From Laburnicola sp. R22_1 (lineage: Eukaryota; Ascomycota; Dothideomycetes; Pleosporales; Didymosphaeriaceae): a stretch of 64,000 nt of DNA. The position numbers and the translations under genes are program-made. Below, piece after piece: positions 31,741 through 43,200 of the stretch. Positions within the stretch are counted from its first letter, which is position 1. Every line of letters starts with the position of its first letter. The notes beneath the pieces were generated by a model. It did not search any database, was not told where the DNA came from, and saw only the letters and a program-made list of their open reading frames with translations. The stretch is from NCBI GenBank assembly GCA_014281115.1, contig JACONQ010000002.1:1116001-1180000 (forward strand), written 5' to 3'.

Positions 31741-32751
31741 ATGTACTACCTAATTTTGATTCATTCATTCATTCATTCATATCCGTTTATAGTCAACTCA
31801 GCCTTTTACAGATTATGAGACTTAACAGAAACAACCAAGGCTCAAAAGCTAAAGTATGTAAAAAAAGGCGCGATTGGGATCGACCACAGTGGGGAGCCGA
31901 AGCATGACGCGTTCAGAGCCCCATCCGCATGCTCATTCAGGTAGAGCTCGCCGACTTCAGACGAGCTTCCTTACTGGCGATATCACTATGCAGTACGTAG
32001 GAACCCAGAATGGAAGGTATATCGACCTGCATCGACGGAGAGAATATCGGACTTATTAAGGCACAGCTGCACACAACAGGCCACCCGTTACATTTAGCCG
32101 CACACAACGGAGCAAGCGTTGGCAAGGCTTAATTGCACAGCAATCCCACCTTTTCTGTAGCCAATGCTTCCCAGGTTGGTCCGTTGTGTGTAGCTGTGCC
32201 TTTTTGTTTATTTTCTCTGCTAATGCTATACAGGAATGAATTTTCCTACCTAATACCTATGGCTTGAAGCGAGAAAAGCCCTTGCTGGTGTTGGGATCGA
32301 AGTGCCAGGTTATGGCCGACACACGAGGAATGACTCTAGTAGAATGCGAAGAATCCCTCTGCATTTGCGGCTCTAGAGGGAGGAGGCATCTGATGCCCTG
32401 GTCCCACGCGTCGAGTACAATAATCGTTACAACCGACATGTTTTTGTCGGTGAAGGGGCCGACGCGTCCAGTAGGAGGTGCGCGGGTACGGGAGGAGATG
32501 CATGACGACTGCAATATTGTGGGCCTTGTGTATCAGATCAGGTGCTGCCTTTTCTTCCAATCGGTTTTATATGGCTGGCGTGCCAGCTAGAATAGCTGCA
32601 GTTACTCTCCGCTCCCATCACCGTCGTGTATCACAATAGCACGTCTTTGCATCCTGCTGGTCTCCGAGTACAAGCCTAGTGTGGTGCGACGCAGCATAGA
32701 GGCGGAATTTGTGCCATTTTACCTGTGTTTGGGGGTTTACACCACGTATTC
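31741..32751. other. intergenic with a TTCA microsatellite and a MITE-like element
   Basis: (ATTC)n at about 31760-31782 and an inverted-repeat element at 32059-32203. The remaining sequence holds no convincing gene. The last ~150 bp are the presumed promoter of the Zn2Cys6 gene. Confidence 0.5.
32059..32203. mobile_element. MITE-like inverted-repeat element, ~145 bp
   Basis: The left end AAGGCACAGCTGCACACAAC pairs with the right end GTTGTGTGTAGCTGTGCCTT. A second inner pair (AGCAAGCGTTGGC versus GCCAATGCTT) would let the whole segment fold. No coding capacity. A target duplication is not clear. Confidence 0.55.
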
Positions 32752-35124
32752 ATGGATATCTCTGACTCAGCGATACAGTTCATGGCATCTTCGGCTCGTT
32801 CTTTCTCTACATACGATCCAGCTTGCGACAACTGCCGTTGGAAAAAGATCAGATGCGACCGAGGCCGCCCTCGGTGCGGAAACTGCCGACGAGCCTGTGT
32901 AACTTGCGTGTTCTCGGCAAGAGAGAAAAAGGGCTTGCCTGAAAGGAAGGGGAAAAGCGTGAACGACGTCGACGACCGTTTGATAAGACTAGAGAATACC
33001 ATGGACCGGCTCTCAAGAGTCATGGAAACTAGACTACCACCACCAGCTAGTACGACCAGTTCGCCGACGAGTCTGTCCGGACCAGCAAATCTGGAAACCC
33101 TCGACTCCGTCGGGCCGATAAAGACTGGATACGAGTGCCCAGAGTTTCCTACGCACTTCAATCCACTGAAGATATCGCTCCACGGCCAATGCTTTCTCTA
33201 CGGACCAATCTCTTCGGTTACACAGTGTTTTGGTATCCACGAGTGCCTGTCGAGGTCGAGACCCGATTACCCGTATTCGAAAGATTTCAATGACAACCTC
33301 ACAAGGTTGAAAGGCCTTTGCCATATGCTCACGCATGACAAATCAACTGATGTAGATTTCAAGTCGGACCTCCTCCAGCTTCCTCATCAGCAGCGGCTGG
33401 AAGCTTCAGTGGAACTTTTCCTGGAGCAATCTAGCTTTCCGGAACTCTTTTTCCACCCAAACATCTTACGATCGCAGATATCCAATCTCCGCCATGACGC
33501 TTTTTCTCCGAATGATATTGCCGTCCGTCTTTGCTTGGTCTACATTCTGATGCAGACGAACACGTGGAATCCTACTATATCGACGGACTCCTCTTCTTCG
33601 ACCTGGACTGACGCGGAGGATGTTAGAGATCTGCCGGCACATTTTCTACTGGTTGCAAAAGCCGCAATGGCAAAGGGGGCTATGCATAAATGCTGTACGG
33701 CCGATATTCAGGCCATGATCGCTATAGTACTACCTCAACGTTTCCCGAATCTAGATGTCAGGAAACGCTAACTTAAGCTTTAGGCCCTTGTCGCCATCCG
33801 ATCGGCAGATCCTCTTTTGGCCGAGCTAACGCTTAGCCGTGCCTGTGTGTTTGCTAAGCAGATGGGGCTCCATCGGGACCAATATCTTGGCGAAGAGCCG
33901 CTTGAGGCCTTTGAAGAACGTCAACTAGTGTTTTGGGTTCTCTACACGATCGATAAGAGCCTCTCACTTACATTGCAAAGAAACTGTGCGCTTCCAACCT
34001 TCGAATGCAGTACACCATTACCCAATGCGCTCGGCCCCACGTGCCTCGCTGCAGCTTGCATACCCGCAGTGCTGGCCAGAATCCAGTTGGCTGGCATTCA
34101 AGAACAGATATGTAGTGGACTATTTTCGACCACCGTTATGTGTCAAAGTGTCACTGGGCGCCAGGAGAACATACAGGGTCTTCTCGACCAATTGAAGGCG
34201 TGGAGAAGCGCACATGAGATTTCGGCAGATAGGGCAAACATCAGTGGTTTACTTACCGAAGACGAGAGGAATGGGTTCTTATATGCCTATCATTTATGCC
34301 TCATTTTAATACACAGCCAGAGCGCGGTGCCTCATAAACCAGAGATTCTCGTTCATGCGAGAAAGGCACTGGAGTATTTTTGTGCGGATTCCGACGATGC
34401 CGTTCACCGGATTAATTCGTACGCCCTTATTCTGTAAGCTTTCAAGACTTTCCTTACCGCCAAACCCTGCTGCTTAAAATATGTTTAGGTGGCTAGACCG
34501 TCTTTCCGCTAATCTTTACTGCGCAGTGTCTTTCAAGGAGAACCCCTCATTGCGCTTTTCACCATTTTGAAGCAAATACTATCATCTATGAATCCGCAAG
34601 AATCTGCCGTGGATGCTCGGCTTCTCCGAAAGGTTGCCCTCATGCGAAATGCTCGAGCAGCGCCACATCAAGGAAATAGTCCGCTGACGAGGATGGATGA
34701 AGTGATCCATACGCTCGCAACCATTGGCTGCAATCGCTGGACCGCCTCACGATATTCTTCCATTGACAATCGTCGCGGCTCCCGCAATTTTTCGACGCTG
34801 AGCTCTGAATCGAACATCTTGTCTCCGCTCACCAAACCAGTATATGACTTTCACCTCCAGAATACGGGCCACGATATGGCGACTTCCCCGGCGATGTGGA
34901 ACTCAGACAGCTCTAACCATGCATGTTTTGGAAGCGCCGACCTTAGCTGGCTTCTCACTGAGCGGTCACTGCACACGGAACACTATTCAACCGGTGAATT
35001 TCCCACGGATCCAGTAATCGCTCTGGATTCTACCCTTGGCGATCCTTTCGATTTGAGCGCCAGAAACGCGATTCCGTTTAATTTTTTAGGCGAAAGGCCT
35101 GCGAACGAACGTCGTGGTACATAG
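32752..35124 (+). CDS. Zn2Cys6 transcription factor (3 exons)
   Basis: Exons 32752-33726, 33784-34433 and 34527-35124 give 740 aa. Intron 1 has a CTAAC branch site at 33768. Intron 2 ends at GCGCAG, which brings YALIL into frame with VFQGEPLIALFTILKQIL. The binuclear cluster lies at residues 25-52 (C25, C28, C35, C42, C45, C52) with basic WKKIRCDRGRPRCGNC, followed by a short coiled coil (DDRLIRLENTMDRLSRVM). The middle region (LLAELTLSRACVFAKQMGLHRD, RQLVFWVLYTIDKSLSLTL) is the fungal-specific transcription factor domain. The nuclear regulator is the likely pathway-specific activator for the MFS, oxygenase and P450 genes on either side. Start ATG 32752 lies just 5' of the zinc cluster, as usual. 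Confidence 0.88.
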
Positions 35125-35717
35125 TTGAAGGATGAGAAAGCTTGGAGGCATGTTTTGGCGTCCCATGTTGTCTTTCAGAGGCATGATTTGGAACACAGAT
35201 GCATATAATAGAGATGAATAGAATTTCCAGTGTTAGTAGCAAGTCTTGTATAGTCTTCATTCTTCTTGTGGCCATATCTCCAGGACTCCAACGCGTGATC
35301 GAAGAAGGCCGAAAGCGAGGAAAAGCCCAAGGAATTTAGGATTTCGTATCGGTTGAGCCAGTTGTTCGGTCTGCGGTCCGCCCGGCGACCACTGCCAACT
35401 ACTGGATTTGGTGCAGGTGAGAGAGTATATCGAACTGCTAGCGGGTGGCTAATCACCTCCTGCCAAAGCTCAATTAAGCTCTGCCAAGATACCTCTCTTA
35501 GTAAGACGCCGAGGAATCGGGATAGACCTATTTTGCTTCTCGTGCGTCTACATCTCCGAAAGTAGGTGATACAACATTGCCGGCCTACACATGTAGGCGG
35601 TGTGGGTGGTAAGCAGTCACGCACAGGGGTTTTGGAGTGTCGATAGTTGGACTTAAATATGATAAGCTTAATTCTAGCATAATTCCTAAGGTCCAGCAGG
35701 TTTTTCCATGCGCTAGC
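35125..35717. other. intergenic between convergent genes, no gene supported
   Basis: 3' flanks of the Zn2Cys6 gene (plus) and the 2-oxoglutarate oxygenase (minus). The open frame 35175-35624 minus shows no family motif. Confidence 0.5.
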
Positions 35718-36859
35718 TCAGCAAACGCCGTAGATCTTCTCCAGTTTCATTTGGTTCCACTCAAATGCACTCATCTTCGGGTACTTCGCTGGGCTTGCTG
35801 CCGTGATGAAAGGCTTCATGGGTGCAATGGAGCGGTCACGACCGACCTTGGCAAAATAGACAACGGATCGCCGCTCTTCGAGCATGCCCTGCTCCATCTT
35901 TTGCTTGGAGATTGGCACAGTCACGCGGTGACTGACGGAGGTAAGTGCGTCATTGGTGAGACGCTGCAAGCTGTCGCCTATATTGACCAGCATCGTAGAC
36001 TTCGATTCGCACTCGACAGGAAAGTAAGTTCCCATGTTTGATTGGTCCTCCACTTCCAAGCCTCCCACCGAGTCTTGGAATAAAAGAGTCACCGTTCCAA
36101 AGTCGGTATGCTCCGAGATGCGATTCATCTTTCCGCTTTTCAGGGATCTGATGTCAATAGGCGGGTAGGAATTCAAGCGCATCTCGCTGACGTTAGGCGT
36201 GCAGCGATCACTCAATTTCACCGGCGTCTGGGGCGTGTCTAGGACCAGCTCGAGAGCCCGCAGGATATCCAGATGCACATCTTGGAACATCGCGTAAAAG
36301 ATCTCCATATAAGAGCGGAAACCTGGAAGTTCGTCCTCGGTAGGCCAGACATTGTCGTACAACGGATCCTTTGGCGACCCTAAATCGAATGACTCCTTTA
36401 GGCAAACGAAATATTAGTTCCAGTGCAAAAAAAAAATCTCGGAAGAGCAATGTACCTTTGCATCAAAGACCGACATGCCGCCGTTGGCCCCTTTCTCAAA
36501 ATCCGTGATGGCAGAGCTATCCTCTTGCCCAGGAGACACCCAACCCCGATTCGGATTCGCGCATGGAGGATGACTGTATTTCTCTTTGATGCTCTTTGGA
36601 AGCTTGAAGAACTCCCCATTCTATCCACGTTAGATCAGCAATGAGTGATAAAAATAAGCCGCGACGGAAGAGGCTTGGGGAAACCAACCAGCTCAAAGGC
36701 TTTATCGATTGCCACATCAGGGACACCGTGGTTGACGAGCTTTACAAACCCCTGAGTGGAGAGGCACTTGAATAAATTTCCAGCGAAGTCCAAGCGCTCC
36801 CAGTAAGATCCGCGACGGAATTGGCTCATATCGAGCGTGGAAACTTGACCGGTTGACAT
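35718..36859 (-). CDS. 2-oxoglutarate/Fe(II)-dependent oxygenase, isopenicillin-N-synthase-like (3 exons)
   Basis: Exons 36689-36859, 36456-36620 and 35718-36395, all phase 0, 337 aa. The N-terminal DIOX_N region shows CLSTQGFVKLVNHGVP and FFKLPKSIKEKYSHPP. The C-terminal jelly roll carries the iron triad H208-x-D210 (SEHTDFGTVTLLFQD) and H268 (TNDALTSVSHRV), with ERRSVVYFAK at the 2-oxoglutarate-binding R-x-S position. Length is normal. The first intron uses a weak GTTGGT donor. The enzyme would hydroxylate, desaturate or ring-modify a small molecule; the substrate is not readable. It is divergent from the P450 (37379) across a 520-bp shared promoter, suggesting they act in one pathway. Confidence 0.9.
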
Positions 36860-37378
36860 TTTCGATAACGAGGATGGCTTAGGCTTTTCTTGTAATAATG
36901 GAAACTTTGATTCGAAAGCTTGATGCTCGACTGAGACTATGTCACATCTGTAGGTTTATATGCCAAACTCTATCGTTCCCAAAGCGTCCTCCTGAGTACT
37001 AATTCTTAGTCACGTGAGTGCAGGCACTTCGCTCCGGTTTCAGAAGTTCGCCGTAAATCTCACGAGCAACCGGAGCGATCTACGACACTCGGGCACAGGT
37101 CCGCAACGGCTGTCGGCGTCGGGGTAAGGCGGTCGTTATGCGGCGTCAACGAAGATCTGCCCGGCTAAGGCATGCCGGGGGCCGAATGCTTCCGAATCTT
37201 TTGCTATTCCATACCTCTACGTCATTAGGGTCACAGGTCATGCATCTCCCGGAGGCCCACTCCGAGCCTTGCATATGATGACCGAAACGGGTTAGCGCAT
37301 CCCAGGAAGTATGTGCGCCTCCTACTTCTTCACCATGGCAGAGATGCGTCGGTTGAGAACCAACTGACATCCACAAAC
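36860..37378. promoter_or_regulatory. bidirectional promoter between oxygenase and P450
   Basis: 519 bp separating two start codons. It contains a perfect 11-bp inverted repeat with CCGG cores (TCGCTCCGGTT at 37029-37039, AACCGGAGCGA at 37068-37078), the kind of CGG half-site pair that Zn2Cys6 dimers bind. The 28-bp spacer is long for a single dimer. Confidence 0.6.
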
Positions 37379-39158
37379 ATGATGGAACTCGTCGCCTTTC
37401 CGAGCGTGCTTTCTCCTACACTACTGATTATTTCGGTCTTTGTCCTTGTCAGGCACGTCCTGTATCCAGCATTCTTCTCTCCCCTGGCCAAGATCCCCAA
37501 CGCACACCCATTGGCTGCGTTCACGTCGGCATGGATTACGTGGATCCGGTTCAACAATATCGAAAACAGCACCGTTCATGAAGCGCACAGGCGACACGGG
37601 AGCGTAGTGAGGCTGGGACCGTCTGAATTGAGCGTCAATTGCGTTGATGATGGCATCAAGACGATCTATGGAAAAGGTTTTGAGAAGACCCCCTTCTATT
37701 CCGTCTTCGCCAACTACGGGTCAGTGGCTGATGAAGTATTCCGGTAACCTATCTTACTGATAGCGTGCTCCAGTATCCTTAACATGTTCTCAACCTTGCA
37801 ATCGCATCCGCACGCAATCAAAAAGAAAAGAATATCCAACATCTACGCCAAGTCGCATCTCCTGAGCTCTCCAGATATTCGAGCCATCTCGACTCATATC
37901 ACTCATAAACGCATCCTGCCCCTTATTGCGAACAGAGCGGCAACGGACACTCCAATCGATGTCTTCAACCTGTACCGAGCTGCTGCTGTGGATATGACTA
38001 CGGCGTATTTCTTCGGTCTCCCGGTTGGAACCAACCATCTCGAAAACGAGGACAAGCGCCAACACTGGCAGGAACAATATCTGGGGAGCTCGCCTCCCGA
38101 CTACATGTTCTTCTTGCACCATTTGCCCCAGCTGACGTCCTGGCTCGCCAAGTTCGGCATCCACGTGGTCCCCAAAGATCGATTTTTCTTCAACGACGAG
38201 TTTGATGCCTGGTGTCTGAATATGTGTTCCGGTGCTGAGGACTTGTTGTCCGCAGTGGCTAGTGGGGCCGAGAAAAGGCCGGGATACTTTCCCGTAGTCT
38301 ATGAACAGCTGAAGAGGATCACGAGGAAAGAGAACATGTCCGAGGACCCGTCGATCCGCTTAGATGATTCGGCAACAAGGCAGAAAGGCCGCGAAGCAGG
38401 AGACATTCTCGACGTTCCGCGCTCTCGGCAGCAGCTTGAAATCGCCAGTGAGCTGATGGATCAGCTCATCGCCACGCATGAGACGATGGGAATCTCGCTC
38501 CTCTACGTCTCTTGGGAGCTTTCAAGGAACCCAAAGATGCAGGATCGGCTCCGGGCTGAGCTCAAGAGCTTGCCTACCCCGGTGACATATGGCTCGGCCG
38601 ACGAAGAGGTCCCCGATGCGAGGTCCCTAGATGACCTGCCGCTTTTGCATGCCATTGTCATGGAGACTCTGAGGCTGCATCCCGCTGTCGCGGGCGGCCA
38701 ACCGCGCGTGACACCGCCAAACACTTCAACAAAGCTCGGAGACTACGCGAATATCCCGCCAAATACTCGCGTCAGCGCGTATGCATGGAGCTTGCATCGT
38801 AACCCAGAGGTGTTTCCAGACCCAGACGGCTGGCACCCGGAACGGTGGCTCGAGAGCGAGCCTAGTAGCGCCGCGTACCAGGGCAGCGACAAGAAGGAAA
38901 GATGGTTCTGGGCCTTCTCTAGCGGAGGCAGAATGTGCATCGGGAGCAATTATGCCATGCTGAGTGAGTTTGCCCTGCTTGTCCCAAACATGGATACATC
39001 TTGCTGATGCCCTCACAGTGATGAAATATATCCTCGCAGCGCTTCATACAAACTTTGTCAGCACCATCTTGGACGACGAGGGAATTGAGCAAACGGATGG
39101 GTTTATGGCCGGCCCGAAAGGAGACAAACTGATCTTGGCATTTCAGCCCGCATTTTAA
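37379..39158 (+). CDS. cytochrome P450 monooxygenase (3 exons)
   Basis: Exons 37379-37719, 37774-38963 and 39019-39158 give 556 aa. The N-terminal membrane anchor is LLIISVFVLVRHVLYP. The I-helix segment ELMDQLIATHETMGISL keeps the A-T-x-E-T-like oxygen-activation pocket. The K-helix ExxR is E411-R414 (METLRLHPA). The PERF-like segment is HPERW. The heme loop FSSGGRMCIGSN carries the thiolate Cys502. All key residues are present. Fungal P450s of this type act in the ER on pathway intermediates. A second in-frame ATG at 37382 makes the exact start ambiguous by one codon. Its neighbour on the other side of the promoter is the 2-oxoglutarate oxygenase. Confidence 0.93.
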
Positions 39159-39647
39159 GAAGTTTCGTAACGTTGCGTTTTGACACCACGCATATGGGCT
39201 CTTGGCTACTAGTATGAATTGAATTTCAAGGTTGGAGCGTGGACCGAGCCCACAGGCAGCTGATCTCTATCGTTTTTTGGTCGATAGCTGTAGCTACACT
39301 TCAAGGTGGCCATCAGAAAGCATAGTAGCTAGAAAAAAAAATCCGAGCATTACTCGTCCTAAAACAGCGCCCCAGTGATTCCCTCGACTCAACACTGGTT
39401 CCACCCATTGCATTATTTTGTTTGGACGTCTCTTATATGCATACACTTTTCCATCATAGACTACGAGCCATGTAATGCGTGCCCCGAAAACATGGCCTGA
39501 AAATCGACCATGTACTATATTTAAATTGATCGCTTTCACCGGCTCGCAATTCTCTCTACCCAGGCCTGATGCTCATGATAGCTCAACAACAACTTTATCT
39601 ATCTTCAACACCAGCAGCAACAAGTGCACCGCTCCAGCAAGCCCATC
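39159..39647. other. intergenic between convergent genes, no gene supported
   Basis: 3' flanks of the P450 and the SnoaL-like gene. Only short frames; AT-rich near 39320-39460. Confidence 0.5.
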
Positions 39648-40169
39648 TTACAACTGCGCATTCCTCTCCCCTCCCACCGCAGCCCAAGCGCTCAGCCCAT
39701 CCGACCAAATCTCCAAATGGCCAATCCTCCCCTCACCGTCAAACTCGCCAAACATAAAAACAAACGTCTCCTCCCACTCAATACCCGTCTTCACGCTGCT
39801 AATCCGCGACTTCGCTCTCACAACCACAGCCTCCTTCCTGCCCTCCCCAGTCGACACAATGAACTCGTGCTCAGGCGGAATAGCGTCGCTCTGGGGATGA
39901 AACGACAGCGTCACGCCCAGGACGTCGAAATACTGATCACAGGACTGATCATCCTGGGTTGCCTCGGCGCGACGTCCAATGAAGGTGCGGCTCAGAAAGG
40001 GGAGCCGCATGGAGGCCCATTGGGGGCCGTGCTCTGTGATTTTGGGGTTGCTGGTGAAGCATTGAGAGAGGATATCGGCGGGCGAAGCGCCGGTGACGAA
40101 GAGGTGGCAGAAGCGGGCGGCAGTGTCGCGGATGGTGGTTGGTCGGGGGTTATCTGAGGGAGAAGACAT
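39648..40169 (-). CDS. SnoaL-like / NTF2-fold protein
   Basis: Single exon, 173 aa. The small alpha+beta-barrel pattern matches fungal SnoaL-like cluster proteins: helix IRDTAARFCHLFVTGASPADILSQCF, ITEHGPQWAS, then strands FIVSTGEGRKEAVVVRAKSRI, EWEETFVFMFGEFDGEGRIGHLEIWSD. Relatives act as polyketide cyclases, isomerases or ligand-binding accessory proteins. The EHG segment near residue 46 could hold a pocket residue but catalysis cannot be claimed. Start ATG 40169 (MSSPSDNPRP) is preferred over upstream codons in the same frame, which look like untranslated leader. Its place beside the P450 and an ABM protein supports a tailoring role. Confidence 0.75.
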   Translation of the reverse strand: MSSPSDNPRPTTIRDTAARFCHLFVTGASPADILSQCFTSNPKITEHGPQWASMRLPFLSRTFIGRRAEATQDDQSCDQYFDVLGVTLSFHPQSDAIPPEHEFIVSTGEGRKEAVVVRAKSRISSVKTGIEWEETFVFMFGEFDGEGRIGHLEIWSDGLSAWAAVGGERNAQL

Positions 40170-40779
40170 GGTGATTGCTGGGTTGGTGGGGAAGGCAAGG
40201 TGCGGTATTTGAGGAGACTGCTGTTGTGTTCCTGACCAATAGGTATGGGACTGGAAGTGTGTCTCGGTGCCAGTTCGTTTTCCATAACCAAGCACTGCTG
40301 ATATATCTGATCGTCTGTCCGAGCGAGGAGCGAGCAAGCACGCCGTGGTACCATGTCTGCGGGAAGCGTCGGGGCGCGGGAGCCGTCTGGCTCCGAATCG
40401 TGCATATGGTGCTGTAGGGCGCGCCGCTGATTCAGATGGTGCATGGCGGACGTCATAACAGTGAGAACACTAAATGGTTCCGTAATTCAGACCTCACCTC
40501 ACGCTGCTAATAATTATCCACGCGCTTACTTGCTTTCGTCCGTATCCTGTTACTGTCGCCCATCAGCGTCGCGCAGAGCGGCGTGTGGCACGGGAAGCGA
40601 GGCACTTGCCAGTTCGTGTTTACGATACCGATGATGCGATGGGGACGTGCTTTGAGGAGGCGAAGTGATTGATTCCTCTCATACATTTATGTACCTAAAT
40701 GCTTCTGGCCACGAGTAACTACCTGTCCGCGTAGTCTCACCAAAACCTAAACCTAACTCTCAAGCCACAAATATATATT
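40170..40779. other. intergenic, no gene supported
   Basis: 610 bp between two minus-strand genes. It should contain the SnoaL-like promoter (right of 40169) and the ABM gene terminator. Open frames on both strands are short and unsupported. Confidence 0.5.
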
Positions 40780-41238
40780 CTACCGCACAAACCCAGCAAC
40801 AGGCTTCACGCTCTTGATCACAATCGGTTTCTGCATCAGCTCCTCCTCGCGGAAGATCTTATGCATAGCCTTGAATTCCGGCCTCTCAGAATGGTAGTCG
40901 TACGCTTCCTTGTCCGCATATCTAGCGTCCCATCAGCCCAAAGTGTTAGAACAAACGTGAGCGCACGTACTTCTCGACCAGAACTAGTTCTTCGTCCCCG
41001 TTCTCGCGGTCGAAGTCCTTGTAGAGATGAAAACTGAAGACCCCTGGCTCGTTGGCTTTTACGGCCGTAGTGAGGTTGGTCAGGAGTTCGACGACCTGTG
41101 CATGATTGGTAAGGTGAGCAAGGCGAGGTTGGTTCGAGGGATGGGGTGGGGAAAAAGGCGTCGTACTCGGTCAAGTTTACCGGGCTTGGGGGTCAGAGTC
41201 GCGACAATTTCGCATTCATCTTTGTATGCGGAGGCCAT
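40780..41238 (-). CDS. antibiotic-biosynthesis-monooxygenase (ABM) domain protein (3 exons)
   Basis: Exons 41167-41238, 40971-41095 and 40780-40921 give 112 aa. The sequence starts MASAYKDECEIVATLTPKPGKLDR, continues VVELLTNLTTAVKANEPGVFSFHLYKD and LVLVEKYADKEAYDYHSERPEFKAMHKIF, the dimeric alpha+beta-barrel ABM pattern. Such cofactor-free proteins oxidise quinol-like polyketide intermediates or act as accessory oxygenases. Both introns are under 75 bp with clear GTACG donors and CACAG/GCTAG acceptors. Being split in three, it is easily missed by single-frame ORF searches. It is the last recognisable gene of the metabolic group before gene-poor DNA. Confidence 0.85.
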
Positions 41239-43200
41239 GTTGTCTGTCGAGTGGATTGGAGAAGGTGGTGAAAGCGAAATGAGATGGAAGAGGAAACGGA
41301 ATTGCGTATTTTCGCCGATTCAATACAGTGCGGAGAGATAGATATTAAAAGTGTTGATGGGACTGTGTGAATGGCGTAGCACGATTACACACTTCGAAAA
41401 GACGCCGATGATTGGGTTGACTTGTAGCCGATCCGGCTGTTGATCAGTTAATCCTGCTTCCGGGCTGCGCATATGTGAGAATATGCGAGATTCGGAAAGC
41501 CGGCGGAGATTGACAGCGCCAAATGGAGTATGGGTTAATCTTGCTTCCGGGCTGCGCATACGCACCAGTGTGCGAGAATATGCGAGATTCGGAAAGCCGG
41601 CGGAGATTGACAGCACCGAATCGAGTACTCGGGCCTACTGTGTAGCAAGATTTTCGGTAAAATGCCCGGCCTTGCTAGTAGGCCCGAGTATGGGTTTTAG
41701 ATCCGAAGGCATTTCAACGGCTATAGGGTTATTTGCTGGATGGGAAGGCGCGAGTGGTCGACGCATCGCCCCATTGTCCAAGTACGCAAACATGACTACA
41801 CTGAATTCCCCAACTCCAATTCTGACCCAACGCAAGACCGAAACCATGCACGCCCGCTCGCATCCATTCGTGCCAGCCGCGTTTCCTCTCGGGCTCGTGG
41901 AGAACCATACGCTCGCTATACCTACCCGATGCACACGTTGAGCTCTCGCCCTTCGTTAGCGTACTTGAGCAAGCCAAAATGGGAGCCGTTGGCGACTTTG
42001 AGAAAGAAACCGCAGTCGACCAGGATTAACGCAGACTTGCCGCCATTGTAGTCCTGAGGGGTCCACTCGAGGAAGTCTTCGTGGAATAATGTGCTAGACA
42101 CTAGCCTGACAACGTCACTAACTTCGAGAGTCGTCATTAAGGACAGATAGTCCTCGCCTGTCAAATGCACAATCATTAATAAGGCGCTTTTGTTTTAGCT
42201 TCTTTCGCAATAGTCACAGACTTATGACTTCACGCCCTTTGGGTACACGGTAAAACGCTGTAAAGGAACGCGGTAGAGGTGCTGAGAAAACGCAGTGATT
42301 CGCTTCGCAATAGTATACCAGCGTGTGTGAGGGTAAAGCCTCCGTGGAACACTCTTCAGCTACCGCTTTATCATTGACCAAGCACCTTAAAAGTGCACCT
42401 GATGGGGGAACAGACAGGGCTACGGCATGGACGACAACAGTTTCGGACATCCACACCAGGTAGTGCAATAGATCGTGAGGCCAATATGCCAATTTACAAA
42501 CCTCTGACATAGTCACGTTACCCCCGGATACGTAACACCAAAGCAGCTTCATGGAGGTAACCAAACATTCATTAACTTTTATAAGCACCCTAGCCATTCC
42601 TCCAGGTGCATAATCCTTCAGTGATGGAGCTCTTGTTCTGGGACCATTGACAGTGGTAGCCTAGCGCGCCTGCGATCACAGCATTCATATCCGAAATCTT
42701 TTGTCGGCTGAAAACATAACAATACCCGCTCATCAGCCCACCCCGCACGGTTGAAGCGAGGCTGCTTGGACCTAGAGTCGTTTATAAGGGCAACGAGCAC
42801 TAGACGAGCACTTACGTGGGGGTCAGCCATTTCAGGCTTAGTTGTCATTTGACGAAGTCGTTGATTTTGAGGCAGTAGTCGACGTGTTCGGGAGGAGCGA
42901 CAAGGCCGTTTCGTCGACAGTATTGACGGTTGCTGGACGCTGCTCAGGAACTTGCGTACTTGCAGATGTCGTCTCGCCACCGGTGCCGTGCTCCGCCAGT
43001 TGTGTCGAGCGTCTCGCAGTCGGCGAAAGTAGCTGCATGGATGCAATGTGCTTTCCGACGAACAATTTGTATTCCTCGTCTGTCTTCGTGTAGGACTTGC
43101 ATTGCACTTCTTCCGGTGGCACCTCCGGTCTCACAGGGCCAATGACTCCCGGTCGGAGTCTTGAGAGCATGTCGCCTCTCCTGATTTCTCGCAAGCGCAG
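41239..43200. other. gene-poor stretch with a tandem duplication; no gene firmly supported
   Basis: A duplicated block lies at 41448-41630. A minus-strand frame 41922-42176 (DFLEWTPQDYNGGKSALILVDCG region) and another at 42838-43194 look protein-like but lack recognisable motifs, credible partners or splice continuation; they may be decayed gene pieces. Confidence 0.4.
41448..41630. repeat. imperfect direct duplication, ~87-97 bp units
   Basis: Units start TTAATC[C/T]TGCTTCCGGGCTG at 41448 and 41535 and share GCGAGATTCGGAAAGCCGGC. The second carries an extra ~10 bp. No gene covers it. Confidence 0.85.

Noticed and set aside
32676..33161. 161-codon minus-strand frame
   Set aside because: Antisense to the zinc-cluster exon of the transcription factor.
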